Shown: positions 5,597 to 13,308 of the stretch, one piece after another | Layout: every line of letters begins with the position of its first letter | Position numbering within the stretch: the stretch's first letter is position 1 | DNA from: Bacteroidota bacterium | GTDB taxonomy: Bacteria; Bacteroidota; Bacteroidia; Cytophagales; Cyclobacteriaceae | Length of the DNA: 13,810 nucleotides | Direction: 5' to 3' | NCBI GenBank assembly: GCA_023431285.1 | Contig: JAEYXN010000103.1 | Span: forward strand, 1 to 13,810 | The notes under the pieces: generated by a model | What the model saw: the letters and a program-made list of their open reading frames with translations, nothing else | What the model was told of the DNA's origin: nothing | The model's database searches: none | Made by a program: the position numbers and the translations under genes

Positions 5597-7147
5597 TCAG
5601 AGTTTTGGCTCGACGAGGATGACCTCTTCACGTTCGACAACGACAACCCCCGCAGGATCGCCCTTTCGTTTGCGTATGAATTTTTTCGGCGTCACGATGA
5701 CAGGACAAAGACTTTCAGTTTTTCTTTTCGAATTATAAGCAGCGATCTCCGCAGCTCTCTCGATAACATCCTTCGGAAATTTTTTTCCCGACTGATACTT
5801 GATCAATACATGCGATCCAGGAACATCCTTCGCATGAAGCCAAAGATCTTCCTTGTAACCATACTTCAACGTTAGCTCATCGTTACTCTGAGCGTTGCGT
5901 CCGACCCAGACTTTAAAGCCATCCACGATAAATTCGAAGTAAGGAAGATTCTCCTCCTGATCTTCTTTCACGCTTTTGATCCCGTACGTCTGTACTTTTT
6001 TTCGCAGCTCCCGCAGATCGGTGATCTTCTCCAACTCATCAGCTATCCTGACAGTCTCTTCCAGCTCTTTTTGTTTCATCGAAATAGACTGCTTTAGTCT
6101 GTCAATCTCTATGTGCTGATTCTTCGCTTTGCGGTAGTAAGCGGTCGCATTTGCCTGTGGCGATAAATCCTTCTTCAGCCGAATCTCGATCATCCTCCCT
6201 GGCTGGTAAAAATCCGGAAGCTGAACACTTTCTTTTCCAGGAGGAATGGCATGCATGTTTGCCATGATAAGATCCGCCCACTGACGATAACTGCTATCGC
6301 TTTCCAGCTCCAGCAGCTTCGCCAGGTTCTTCTCACAATAATTCGTCCCTGAATTAACCTTCGCGCGAAGGATAGCCATCGCGTTGGTTCGTTCACGCTC
6401 CAGTACATACTCTTGTGTGAATGCGACGAAAAACCTCGTAGCAACCTGAAAAACATCACCTGCGGCAGGCTTGCTGTTAGCGAACTCTAACAAGGTGAGG
6501 TGAACCGACGACTTCACAGGTGTAAGCCAGTATTTCGGCTCTTCAAGCTGTTTTCGGACATGCTGGATCATCTGCCATTTCGCTTCCGGAGTAGTGCTGA
6601 AAAATCCCTGCTCCCTCAGATACATCCAAACCATTTTCCCAAAGGTGAAATATAATTTTTCAGGTTCGTCCTGGTGAGGAAGGAACGCTTCATAACTCCA
6701 GTCGATCTTCCGGTCGAGGGAATCCGGATTTATTTCACTGTCTGCAGGAAGATTGTTTCTGAACAGAACCGAGGCCACACCTTTTTCAAACAGGATAGCG
6801 TTGCTTCTGTTGCCATGCATCTTGAATAAGATGATCTTCCCGTCTTCAAGAATGATGGAGAGGCTTCTTTCATTTTCATACTGACGAACCGATACCACTC
6901 TGAAGCCGATCACCTCTCCGAAAAGATTCACACTGTTCTTACGGGCCCTTTCCACATTCTGAGGAAAGGATATCAGACTTAGGGTAGCGCTCAGATTTGC
7001 GCGCAGGTAGAATGAACCTGAATGTGTTTCGAAACGAAAGATCACTTCATCTTTACTTTGACTGTAACATTCAGAAATGATCGTGCCGGTCAACACCTTC
7101 TCCAGTGATGCAGAGATCTGTCGGAGGAAATAGTAGTTGTTGTGCAC
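5597..7147 (-). CDS. NFACT family RNA-binding protein (RqcH-like)
   Basis: NFACT proteins include bacterial RqcH, which binds stalled 50S subunits with peptidyl-tRNA and recruits tRNA-Ala for C-terminal tailing; older annotation calls them fibronectin-binding proteins. The 516 residues show an NFACT-N domain (about 1-200) containing KMHGNRSNAIL at 109-119, the counterpart of the family's GRHSNIIL. A charged region with a coiled coil covers about 340-400. The NFACT-R domain, at about 415-510, reads VWVGRNAQSNDELTLKYGYKEDLWLHAKDVPGSHV, which is diagnostic. The catalytic-looking Asp-Arg of RqcH appears as Glu93-Arg94. The start is a GTG at 7147-7145; MHNNYYFLRQ is the usual N-terminus in Bacteroidota and no Met follows until residue 110. 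It lies 41 bp after the hydrolase gene. Family is certain; a quality-control role in this lineage is inferred. Confidence 0.9.
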   Translation of the reverse strand: MHNNYYFLRQISASLEKVLTGTIISECYSQSKDEVIFRFETHSGSFYLRANLSATLSLISFPQNVERARKNSVNLFGEVIGFRVVSVRQYENERSLSIILEDGKIILFKMHGNRSNAILFEKGVASVLFRNNLPADSEINPDSLDRKIDWSYEAFLPHQDEPEKLYFTFGKMVWMYLREQGFFSTTPEAKWQMIQHVRKQLEEPKYWLTPVKSSVHLTLLEFANSKPAAGDVFQVATRFFVAFTQEYVLERERTNAMAILRAKVNSGTNYCEKNLAKLLELESDSSYRQWADLIMANMHAIPPGKESVQLPDFYQPGRMIEIRLKKDLSPQANATAYYRKAKNQHIEIDRLKQSISMKQKELEETVRIADELEKITDLRELRKKVQTYGIKSVKEDQEENLPYFEFIVDGFKVWVGRNAQSNDELTLKYGYKEDLWLHAKDVPGSHVLIKYQSGKKFPKDVIERAAEIAAYNSKRKTESLCPVIVTPKKFIRKRKGDPAGVVVVEREEVILVEPKL

Positions 7148-7188
7148 GTATTTTTATTTTGAATGTCAGTCAGTCCCGGGTTTCAGGA

Positions 7189-7950
7189 CTAAAGTTCGAG
7201 TTGCAGACCGTCGAATGCAAGGGTCACATTTGCAGGAAGCTCTTTCTGCACCACGGCGTGAACGCCCAGTTTATGACTGATATGGGTAAGAAACGCGCGC
7301 TTCGGTGAAATGATCTCTACCATCTTCAATGCTTCACCGAGGCTGAAGTGAGAAACATGTGGTTCGCGCTGCAAAGCATTCAGGACAAGTACATCAGTTC
7401 CTTTCAGTCTTTCCAGCGTGGCATCTGAAATGAAATTCGCGTCCGTGATATAGCTGAAGTCACCGATACGGAATCCCATCACCGGAAGCTTGAGATGCAT
7501 CACCGGAAGCGGCAGGATAGACGTTCCGTTGATAGTGAATGCATCTTCGTTTATCTCTTTTAACGTAAGGCGGGGAAGTCCCGGGTACGCGTTGGGATGA
7601 AATGCGTACGCGTATTCAATTCGAAGCTGATCCAGCGTCGGCGACGTTCCGAATACAGGAATATCCATCTGCTGCATGAAGTTGAATGGCCTTACATCGT
7701 CTAGCCCCGCCGTGTGATCGCGGTGGGCATGAGTGAAGACAATGGCGTCTAGCCTGGAAATATTTTCTCGAAGCATCTGCTGCCGGAAATCAGGACCAGT
7801 ATCGACGACGATGCTTTGCTGATCGACAGTAATATGAATAGAAGTACGAAGGCGTTTATCCCTGAAGTCGAGTGAAATGCATACCGGGCACCGGCACCCG
7901 ATGACCGGGACGCCCTGTGAGGTGCCCGTACCGAGAAACGTTACGTTCAA
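7189..7950 (-). CDS. MBL-fold metallohydrolase, PhnP-like
   Basis: A metallo-beta-lactamase-fold enzyme of 253 residues, closest in pattern to PhnP, the phosphoribosyl cyclic phosphodiesterase. The HxHxDH zinc motif is THAHRDH (His74, His76, Asp78, His79), with further likely ligands His152, Asp170 and His223. PhnP's extra structural zinc site (three Cys plus one His) has clear counterparts: Cys19, Cys21 and Cys24 in GCRCPVC, and His226 in HISHKLG. His201 matches the proposed catalytic His of PhnP. The start is a TTG at 7950-7948 that overlaps the upstream stop as TTGA, suggesting translational coupling; MNVTFLGTGTSQGVPVIGC is the expected N-terminus. No phosphonate genes are nearby, so the physiological substrate is probably another cyclic phosphate or nucleotide and remains unknown. 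Confidence 0.88.
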   Translation of the reverse strand: MNVTFLGTGTSQGVPVIGCRCPVCISLDFRDKRLRTSIHITVDQQSIVVDTGPDFRQQMLRENISRLDAIVFTHAHRDHTAGLDDVRPFNFMQQMDIPVFGTSPTLDQLRIEYAYAFHPNAYPGLPRLTLKEINEDAFTINGTSILPLPVMHLKLPVMGFRIGDFSYITDANFISDATLERLKGTDVLVLNALQREPHVSHFSLGEALKMVEIISPKRAFLTHISHKLGVHAVVQKELPANVTLAFDGLQLEL

Positions 7951-8225
7951 GCGGCAGCGGACTGTTGAGTGGTTGTAATTTCTTCGTAAAGTTTGAGGCT
8001 CTTTTCAGTGAAACGGGCAGGGTCCAGCTTCACCGACTTAAGAATCTCAAGAAGGGCGTTGATTTTTCCTTCCGTCGTAAAGAACTTATTAATGATCATG
8101 ATTTTCTGGTCTTTCAGCAGGCAGAAACCCGATTTGAAGTTTCCCTTTTCATAACGAAGGGTATAGTCGGATTCGGCGATCATATCTTCGAGCTTCGTCA
8201 GGAACTGAATCGTGTACTTGATCAT
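7947..8225 (-). CDS. Conserved hypothetical small protein, coupled to MBL-fold hydrolase
   Basis: A 92-residue soluble protein with no signal peptide, membrane segment or known catalytic motif. It begins MIKYTIQFLTKLEDMIAESDYTLRYEKGNFKSGFCLL: a helical start, then alternating strand-like segments containing YEKGNFKSG and KIMIINKFF, and a helical, charged C-terminus ending QQSAAA. I recall similar short proteins next to this hydrolase in other Bacteroidota, but no function. It is the first gene of the operon: its TGA overlaps the TTG start of the hydrolase gene, which implies linked expression and perhaps linked function. The ATG at 8225-8223 is the only sensible start. Its promoter should lie in the 164-bp spacer shared with miaA, where I see no convincing box on the minus strand. 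Confidence 0.8.
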   Translation of the reverse strand: MIKYTIQFLTKLEDMIAESDYTLRYEKGNFKSGFCLLKDQKIMIINKFFTTEGKINALLEILKSVKLDPARFTEKSLKLYEEITTTQQSAAA

Positions 8226-8389
8226 GACTTAGAATTTGGGTGGCAAGTTAGTAAAAAAAGCTCTTTCGCGAAGATGGTCAGCGGTTGGGACGGTATTCCC
8301 TTGGAGATCAGTCGACAACCATGGTAAGTTAAAGGCCTCCTTGAAAGAGATGCGCGTTTGATGCCCAAACTGTTTTATTTTGCGTCCTT

Positions 8390-9325
8390 ATGTCGCAGGA
8401 AGAACCCAGAAAGGCACTTATCGTTATCGCTGGCCCGACCGCGGTGGGTAAGACCGCTCTTGCCATAAGTCTTGCGCAAAAGCTCAGTACGGAAATCGTC
8501 TCTGCGGATTCAAGACAATTCTTTCGTGAAATGACGATCGGAACCGCCAAACCATCGGCGGCGGAACTGGGCCTTGTTCCTCATCATTTCATTGACACCA
8601 TGTCGATTGACCAGGAATATGACGCAGCGCAGTTTGGTGAAGATGCTACGAAAGTCATTCAGGAAATCCTGAGTCGTCGGAAGTACGCGATCATGTGCGG
8701 GGGCTCTGGTCTTTATATTCAGGCAGTGACGACAGGGTTTGATGAAATCCCTGAAGTGGATCCGCAGATTCGTGTAGACCTAATCAAGAATTTCGAGCAG
8801 TTCGGAATCGAATGGCTTCAGCAAAAGATGGAAGAGAACGATCCGGAGCTTTTGCAGGAGCTGGACCGCATGAATCCACATCGGCTGATCCGAGCTTTGG
8901 AAATCAGGATAGGGACTGGCGCTTCGATCAAGTCATTCAGGAACCAGAAAAAGAACGTGCACGATTTCGATGTCATTATGATCGGATTGAATATCGCTCG
9001 TGATGAATTGTATGCGCGCATAGACAGAAGAATGGACGACATGATCAGGCAGGGATTGTTCGATGAAGCGGCGCAGCTATATCCATTTCGAGAACATCAG
9101 GCATTGCAGACTGTTGGGTACCAGGAGATTTTTGGTTTTATGGATGGGTTGTACGACAGGGATGAGGCGATACGACTTCTGAAAAGGAATTCACGCCGGT
9201 ATGCGAAGCGTCAGCTCACGTGGTTCAAAAGAGATCCGAATATGAAGTGGTTCCATCCGTCTGAAATTGATAATATTGTAGAGTGGGTGGAATCTTTCGG
9301 CCAGTCAAATTCATCTGATTCGTGA
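8390..9325 (+). CDS. miaA: tRNA dimethylallyltransferase
   Basis: MiaA adds a dimethylallyl group to N6 of adenosine 37 in tRNAs reading UNN codons, improving codon-anticodon pairing. The 311 residues carry the P-loop GPTAVGKT at 15-22, SADSRQ at 38-43 with the catalytic-base Asp40, the GTAKP motif at 51-55, CGGSGLYIQAV at 103-113 and the C-terminal RRYAKRQLTWFKRD at 269-282. Length is normal for the family. The start ATG at 8390 gives MSQEEPRKALIVIAGPT. Just upstream, TTATTTTG (8375-8382) resembles a -7 box, but the TTTG at 8357-8360 is only 14 bp away, so the promoter is uncertain. Its TGA overlaps the GTG start of the following glycosyltransferase (GTGA). Confidence 0.96.
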   Translation: MSQEEPRKALIVIAGPTAVGKTALAISLAQKLSTEIVSADSRQFFREMTIGTAKPSAAELGLVPHHFIDTMSIDQEYDAAQFGEDATKVIQEILSRRKYAIMCGGSGLYIQAVTTGFDEIPEVDPQIRVDLIKNFEQFGIEWLQQKMEENDPELLQELDRMNPHRLIRALEIRIGTGASIKSFRNQKKNVHDFDVIMIGLNIARDELYARIDRRMDDMIRQGLFDEAAQLYPFREHQALQTVGYQEIFGFMDGLYDRDEAIRLLKRNSRRYAKRQLTWFKRDPNMKWFHPSEIDNIVEWVESFGQSNSSDS

Positions 9326-10617
9326 GTGAAAAAAATGTTCTGATCATCACCTATTACTGGCCGCCAAGCGGAGGCAGTGGAGTACAGCGTTGGTTGAAAT
9401 TCGTGAAGTACCTCCCACAGTTTGGCTACACGCCGTACGTGTTCACGCCTGAGAATCCTTCGTTTAATCTTCGTGATGAATCATTATTAAACGATGTTCC
9501 GCCGGAAGCGGAGGTGATTCATTTTCCTATATGGGAGCCATACGGAGTTTTTCAGAAGGCCTCCGGAAAGACTGGAGGATCGATGGTGTCTACCTCCTCC
9601 AACACATCCATTCCAGGACGTCTTGCTGTTTGGATACGGGGAAACCTGATCATCCCTGATCCCAGGGTATTTTGGGTGAGGCCGTCAGTGAAGTTTCTCA
9701 ATGATTTTATCAGGGACAAAGGGATCAAGGTTATCATCACAACGGGTCCGCCACATAGCATGCATCTCATCGGGTGGAAACTTCGGAAAAGGAATCCATC
9801 GCTTCGGTGGATCGCCGACTTTCGAGATCCATGGAGTACGTGGGGACTGCTCGATACTCTGAAAGCGGGGAAGATGGCCCGCTATCTTCACCGGTATCTT
9901 GAAAAAGCCGTCTTGCAACGTGCCGATAAGGTGATCACCATCACACCGTTCTACGCAAGAAAGTTTGCTGAGCTTGGCGAAAGAAAAGTGGATCTGGTAA
10001 CCAATGGTTTTGACGAAGACGACTTTCGCGGAATGACTATCAGGCGCTCACAAAAGTTTCTGATGAGGCATGTCGGTACTGTCAATGAAAAGTGTGACCC
10101 ACGACCGTTACTGCTCGCGGTGAAACAGCTGGCTTCCGCCGATATGGGATTTGCGTCCGCTGCCGAAGTGAATTTTATTGGAGATGTCCACCCCGAGGTT
10201 CGTGCCTACGTCGCAGGTGATCCCGCGCTCGCAAAGCTTGTTACCTTCACAGCTCCCGTTTCTCACAATGAGCTCATGGCCTATTATGAAGAGTCGTCTT
10301 TGTTATTAATCATACTCACAGGTTACAGGGATGCTGAGGGGTACATGCCCGGAAAACTTTTTGAATATCTGGCAACGGGCTTGCCTGTTTTGGGCACTGG
10401 CCCTGAAGATGGTAATGCAGCGATGATGTTAAAGGAAACTGCAACGGGGACCATACTGGACGGCCGCAAGACACCAGAGCTTGTTGCACAACTCAGTGCG
10501 CTCTACGCCGAGTGGGTACGAGGAGATTTTCATACCAGAGCATCCGCAGCTGCAGACAAATTCTCAAGGCGCGCGTTGACAAGATCTCTGGTGGAGATAA
10601 TCACCAGCTTAGAGTAA
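9322..10617 (+). CDS. Glycosyltransferase, GT-B fold (GT4-like)
   Basis: A probable transferase of a sugar from a nucleotide-sugar donor to a lipid-linked or surface glycan, acting at the inner face of the membrane. The 431 residues start VLIITYYWPPSGGSGVQRWLKF, a glycine-rich acceptor-domain loop typical of family 4 enzymes in Bacteroidota. IADFRDPWSTW at 164-174 and VITITPFYARKF at about 204-215 precede the Rossmann donor domain. The donor-binding C-terminal part has GYMPGKLFEYLATGLPVLGTG at about 340-360, including the conserved Glu349. No signal peptide is seen. The start is a GTG at 9322 overlapping the miaA stop; no better start lies nearby. The 3' end overlaps the convergent glycosyltransferase gene by 9 bp. 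Donor and acceptor cannot be told from sequence. Confidence 0.85.
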   Translation: MSEKNVLIITYYWPPSGGSGVQRWLKFVKYLPQFGYTPYVFTPENPSFNLRDESLLNDVPPEAEVIHFPIWEPYGVFQKASGKTGGSMVSTSSNTSIPGRLAVWIRGNLIIPDPRVFWVRPSVKFLNDFIRDKGIKVIITTGPPHSMHLIGWKLRKRNPSLRWIADFRDPWSTWGLLDTLKAGKMARYLHRYLEKAVLQRADKVITITPFYARKFAELGERKVDLVTNGFDEDDFRGMTIRRSQKFLMRHVGTVNEKCDPRPLLLAVKQLASADMGFASAAEVNFIGDVHPEVRAYVAGDPALAKLVTFTAPVSHNELMAYYEESSLLLIILTGYRDAEGYMPGKLFEYLATGLPVLGTGPEDGNAAMMLKETATGTILDGRKTPELVAQLSALYAEWVRGDFHTRASAAADKFSRRALTRSLVEIITSLE

Positions 10618-11748
10618 CCGGTCGATCAATTCATTGAATCGCTCACCGTTCTTCCCGGCATTGTGATCCCGCGCAGCGAACGATGCGTTGGTCTTGAAAC
10701 GTACAATGTCCTCGTGGGTCAGGTTTCGTAGACGTGCCGCCAGCGCTTCCGCAGTGAAATCATCCGCTACAACACCCACGTCATACGATTTTACAATCGC
10801 AGCCATTTCGGGTGTTGGCCCGATCGCGATTCCCAATCGTGCTTGTAAGAAGTCGAACAGCTTGTTAGGAAGCGTATTCGCGTAGTTGAAGTTAATCGGC
10901 GGGATGATGAAAACGCCCATGTCATACTTTGTGATGGTAGCGACGACTTCAGCACTCTTCACAGCGGGAAGGATCCTCACCCTGGGATTTTTCGTCGCTC
11001 TTTCTTTCAGACCATTGATGTATGCCTTTGTCTTGCCTGACGCGAAATCCGAAGTCATAAGTATCAAATCCAAAGTGAATCGTTCGTCCAGCAGGTCCAT
11101 CATGTCGATCATCAACTCGATGCGTCTTGAGGGGTTCGCTATGCCATGATGGATAAGTCGGATCTTATCAGGGCGCGCTTCGGACGGCGTGAGTTCGTGA
11201 TACGATGCCGCGTTGGTAATGATCACAGGATTGACCCCGAATTCTTTCCGGTACTCATCCGCGAGACCTTGTCCAACGGTGAGCATTCCGTCAGTGAGGT
11301 GAAGATATTGTCGGCACAGATAGACATAAAGTGGCTGGAAGAACATTCTCCATACGCGCTTGTCTTCGAAATGGCGCGGCGCATATTCATGTGCATCAAA
11401 GATTACCTTGCCTTTACCTTTTACATCGAAGGCCATTGGCAGCGTGTCGATATCGTTGGCAACCACCAGGTCCCATGACCGCTCCTTTAGTTGACGGAGT
11501 GTGTTGCCGTAGTCATGAAAGATGGATAATGCGAGTTTGTACTGACGCGTGATAAGTGCAGCTCCCAAGGCTGCTTTTCGAAAGGGTGTCAGTTGGGTTT
11601 GTTTCACTTTTATGATCTCGACACCTTCGATGTCAGCATCAAAGCACATCACAGTTACGCTGAATTTGGTTTTCAGCCAGTTTACCTGCCGTGTAACCCT
11701 GGCGTCATGCCTCAGGTTGCTCAAAACCAAAACCAATACATTCTTCAT
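10609..11748 (-). CDS. Glycosyltransferase, GT-B fold (capsule/O-antigen type)
   Basis: A 379-residue GT-B enzyme. The N-terminal part opens MKNVLVLVLSNLRHDARVTRQVNWL, followed by DLVVANDIDTLP at about 93-104 and VIFDAHEYAPRHFED at about 115-129; DxHE(Y) after a ND-D motif marks a well-known group of surface-polysaccharide glycosyltransferases. The C-terminal donor domain contains IRLIHHGIANPSRRIELMIDMM, a GIxxxR element, and a PNKLFDFLQARLGIAIGPTPEM segment, the counterpart of the EX7E-like donor motif with Asp or Gln changes. The ATG at 11748-11746 is the natural start. It faces the preceding glycosyltransferase tail to tail and diverges from the flippase gene across 102 bp. Role in glycan assembly is inferred from family and neighbours; donor sugar unknown. 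Confidence 0.85.
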   Translation of the reverse strand: MKNVLVLVLSNLRHDARVTRQVNWLKTKFSVTVMCFDADIEGVEIIKVKQTQLTPFRKAALGAALITRQYKLALSIFHDYGNTLRQLKERSWDLVVANDIDTLPMAFDVKGKGKVIFDAHEYAPRHFEDKRVWRMFFQPLYVYLCRQYLHLTDGMLTVGQGLADEYRKEFGVNPVIITNAASYHELTPSEARPDKIRLIHHGIANPSRRIELMIDMMDLLDERFTLDLILMTSDFASGKTKAYINGLKERATKNPRVRILPAVKSAEVVATITKYDMGVFIIPPINFNYANTLPNKLFDFLQARLGIAIGPTPEMAAIVKSYDVGVVADDFTAEALAARLRNLTHEDIVRFKTNASFAARDHNAGKNGERFNELIDRLL

Positions 11749-11850
11749 GGCCCGAAGCTAGCGAAATCGTTGGGATCTTTAATCAGTGCCGGCACATCTG
11801 CTTATCCTTGCATTTACTTAAAACGGTGGTATTTTTACGCTTTGCCATTC

Positions 11851-13308
11851 ATGATCCGGATCAGCAGGAATTTTCTCAAGAGCTCATTCATCTATACTGT
11901 CGCGGGATCGCTTCCGGTGCTGAGCGCTGTGGTTCTCCTGCCGTTCTATTCGGTGAATCTGTCGACAGCGGATCTGGGGGCGCTTTCCATCTACCTGTCG
12001 TTTACCCTGCTGATACAGTATATAACGACATATAGCTTCGATATTTCACTGTACATCCACTTCCATGAGTTTAAGCATGATCCACCCAAGCTTGCCTCGT
12101 TTGTTAGCTCTGCATTCTTCCTCATGCTAATGATCGGTGCAGTGGTGGCAGCCGTGATGACTTTGTCCGGAGATCTGTTATTCAAAGCATTCTTCTCTGA
12201 GAGTTCGTTGAGCTTTTATCCTTATGGTCTCCTTGCTTCGGCGACAGGTATCTTTCAGGCGCTGTTTAAGGTTCATAGTAATCTTGTGCAAAGCCGTGAG
12301 CGCCCGGAAGTTTTTTTCTGGTCGAACATATGCTTCTTTGCCATCATCATGAGCGTCACGATCGCAGGTCTTTACATGTTCCCTCTGAGTCTTGCTGGTC
12401 CGGTAGGTGGAAGATTTATCGCTGCGTTGATCATGGGAATATGGGCGCTTCAAAGAATCTTTCGTGAGTTCGGTATTCATTTTAATTATCCGCTCCTTCG
12501 TTCATCCTTTAGCTTCAATCTTTACACTTTTATCTACCAGATATTACAATGGGTCATTAACTACTTCGACCGTATTCTGCTCTGGTTTTATATCTCGCTC
12601 AGCACTATCGGTGTGTACGACTTTGGGCTGAAGTGTTTGCTGGTCATTGAATTTTTGCTGAATGGCTTGCATAACTCTTTTTATCCGCGCATCGTCAGTA
12701 CCATTATGGCTCAGAAAGAAAAGAGATCGACGCCGGAGGTGAATCGTTACTATCATGGCTTCACATCAGTGATCATGGTGATTATCTGTTTGTGTATACT
12801 TTCCTTTCCATGGGCCATAGAAACTTTCATTGCCCGGGAGGACTATCATCGCGCCACAGAATATATTCCTTATCTGGCTGTGATCTATATCTTCAGGGCT
12901 ATACGCCTTTACTTCGCAGTGCCTTATGGTATTCTAAAACATTCAAAACCTCTTCCGGTTATCTATTTGTTTGTGTCCGCCATCAAGATCGGGTTTATCA
13001 TCCTCCTCGTGCGTACCTGGGGCATTTACGGTGTAGTCGCAGCGACAGGAGTAAGCGCAGTAGCAGAGATCATCCTTCTGAAGTACACTATCAGAGAGAG
13101 ATTCACTTTTCAATTTAACTTCCATAAGATCGTAAGCGCCCCTTTACTGCTTTTCCTCCTTGTAGTGGTATTGGAACCTCTCTACGGGAAGGAGTACCCT
13201 GTCATACTGCATACATTCTACCTGGTGGCGTGTGGCGGTATACTTTGGTGGGTGTATCGGAATGACCTCAGGCAAATCGATTTCTCCAGACTGATCGGTA
13301 AACAATAA
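11851..13308 (+). CDS. Polysaccharide flippase (Wzx/MATE-like, oligosaccharide export)
   Basis: An integral inner-membrane protein of 485 residues with about 12-14 hydrophobic segments spread over its whole length. It fits the Wzx-type flippases that move lipid-linked oligosaccharide repeat units to the periplasm. N-terminal features are IRISRNFLKSSFIYTVAGSLPVLSAVVLLPFY and later LSTADLGALSIYLSF, a common Wzx-like beginning in which a basic helix precedes the first membrane span. The ATG at 11851 is chosen because the open frame to its left, back to 11593, overlaps the opposite-strand glycosyltransferase and reads as non-membrane, non-family sequence. The stop overlaps the next gene's ATG by one base (TAATG), so the two are surely co-translated. 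Substrate specificity cannot be read from sequence; sequence in this family drifts fast, so the name rests on topology and context. Confidence 0.82.
   Translation: MIRISRNFLKSSFIYTVAGSLPVLSAVVLLPFYSVNLSTADLGALSIYLSFTLLIQYITTYSFDISLYIHFHEFKHDPPKLASFVSSAFFLMLMIGAVVAAVMTLSGDLLFKAFFSESSLSFYPYGLLASATGIFQALFKVHSNLVQSRERPEVFFWSNICFFAIIMSVTIAGLYMFPLSLAGPVGGRFIAALIMGIWALQRIFREFGIHFNYPLLRSSFSFNLYTFIYQILQWVINYFDRILLWFYISLSTIGVYDFGLKCLLVIEFLLNGLHNSFYPRIVSTIMAQKEKRSTPEVNRYYHGFTSVIMVIICLCILSFPWAIETFIAREDYHRATEYIPYLAVIYIFRAIRLYFAVPYGILKHSKPLPVIYLFVSAIKIGFIILLVRTWGIYGVVAATGVSAVAEIILLKYTIRERFTFQFNFHKIVSAPLLLFLLVVVLEPLYGKEYPVILHTFYLVACGGILWWVYRNDLRQIDFSRLIGKQ

Noticed and set aside
7917..8327. A 136-codon plus-strand open frame antisense to the 92-residue protein gene
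   Set aside because: It covers the coupled stop/start of two real minus-strand genes and has no recognisable domain.
8357..8382. Bacteroidota promoter for miaA (TTTG with TTATTTTG)
   Set aside because: The boxes are only 14 bp apart, well below the usual spacing, so it is not listed as a feature.
11593..11850. An 86-codon N-terminal extension of the flippase
   Set aside because: The extension is antisense to the start of the glycosyltransferase gene and does not look like flippase sequence; the ATG at 11851 gives a normal N-terminus.
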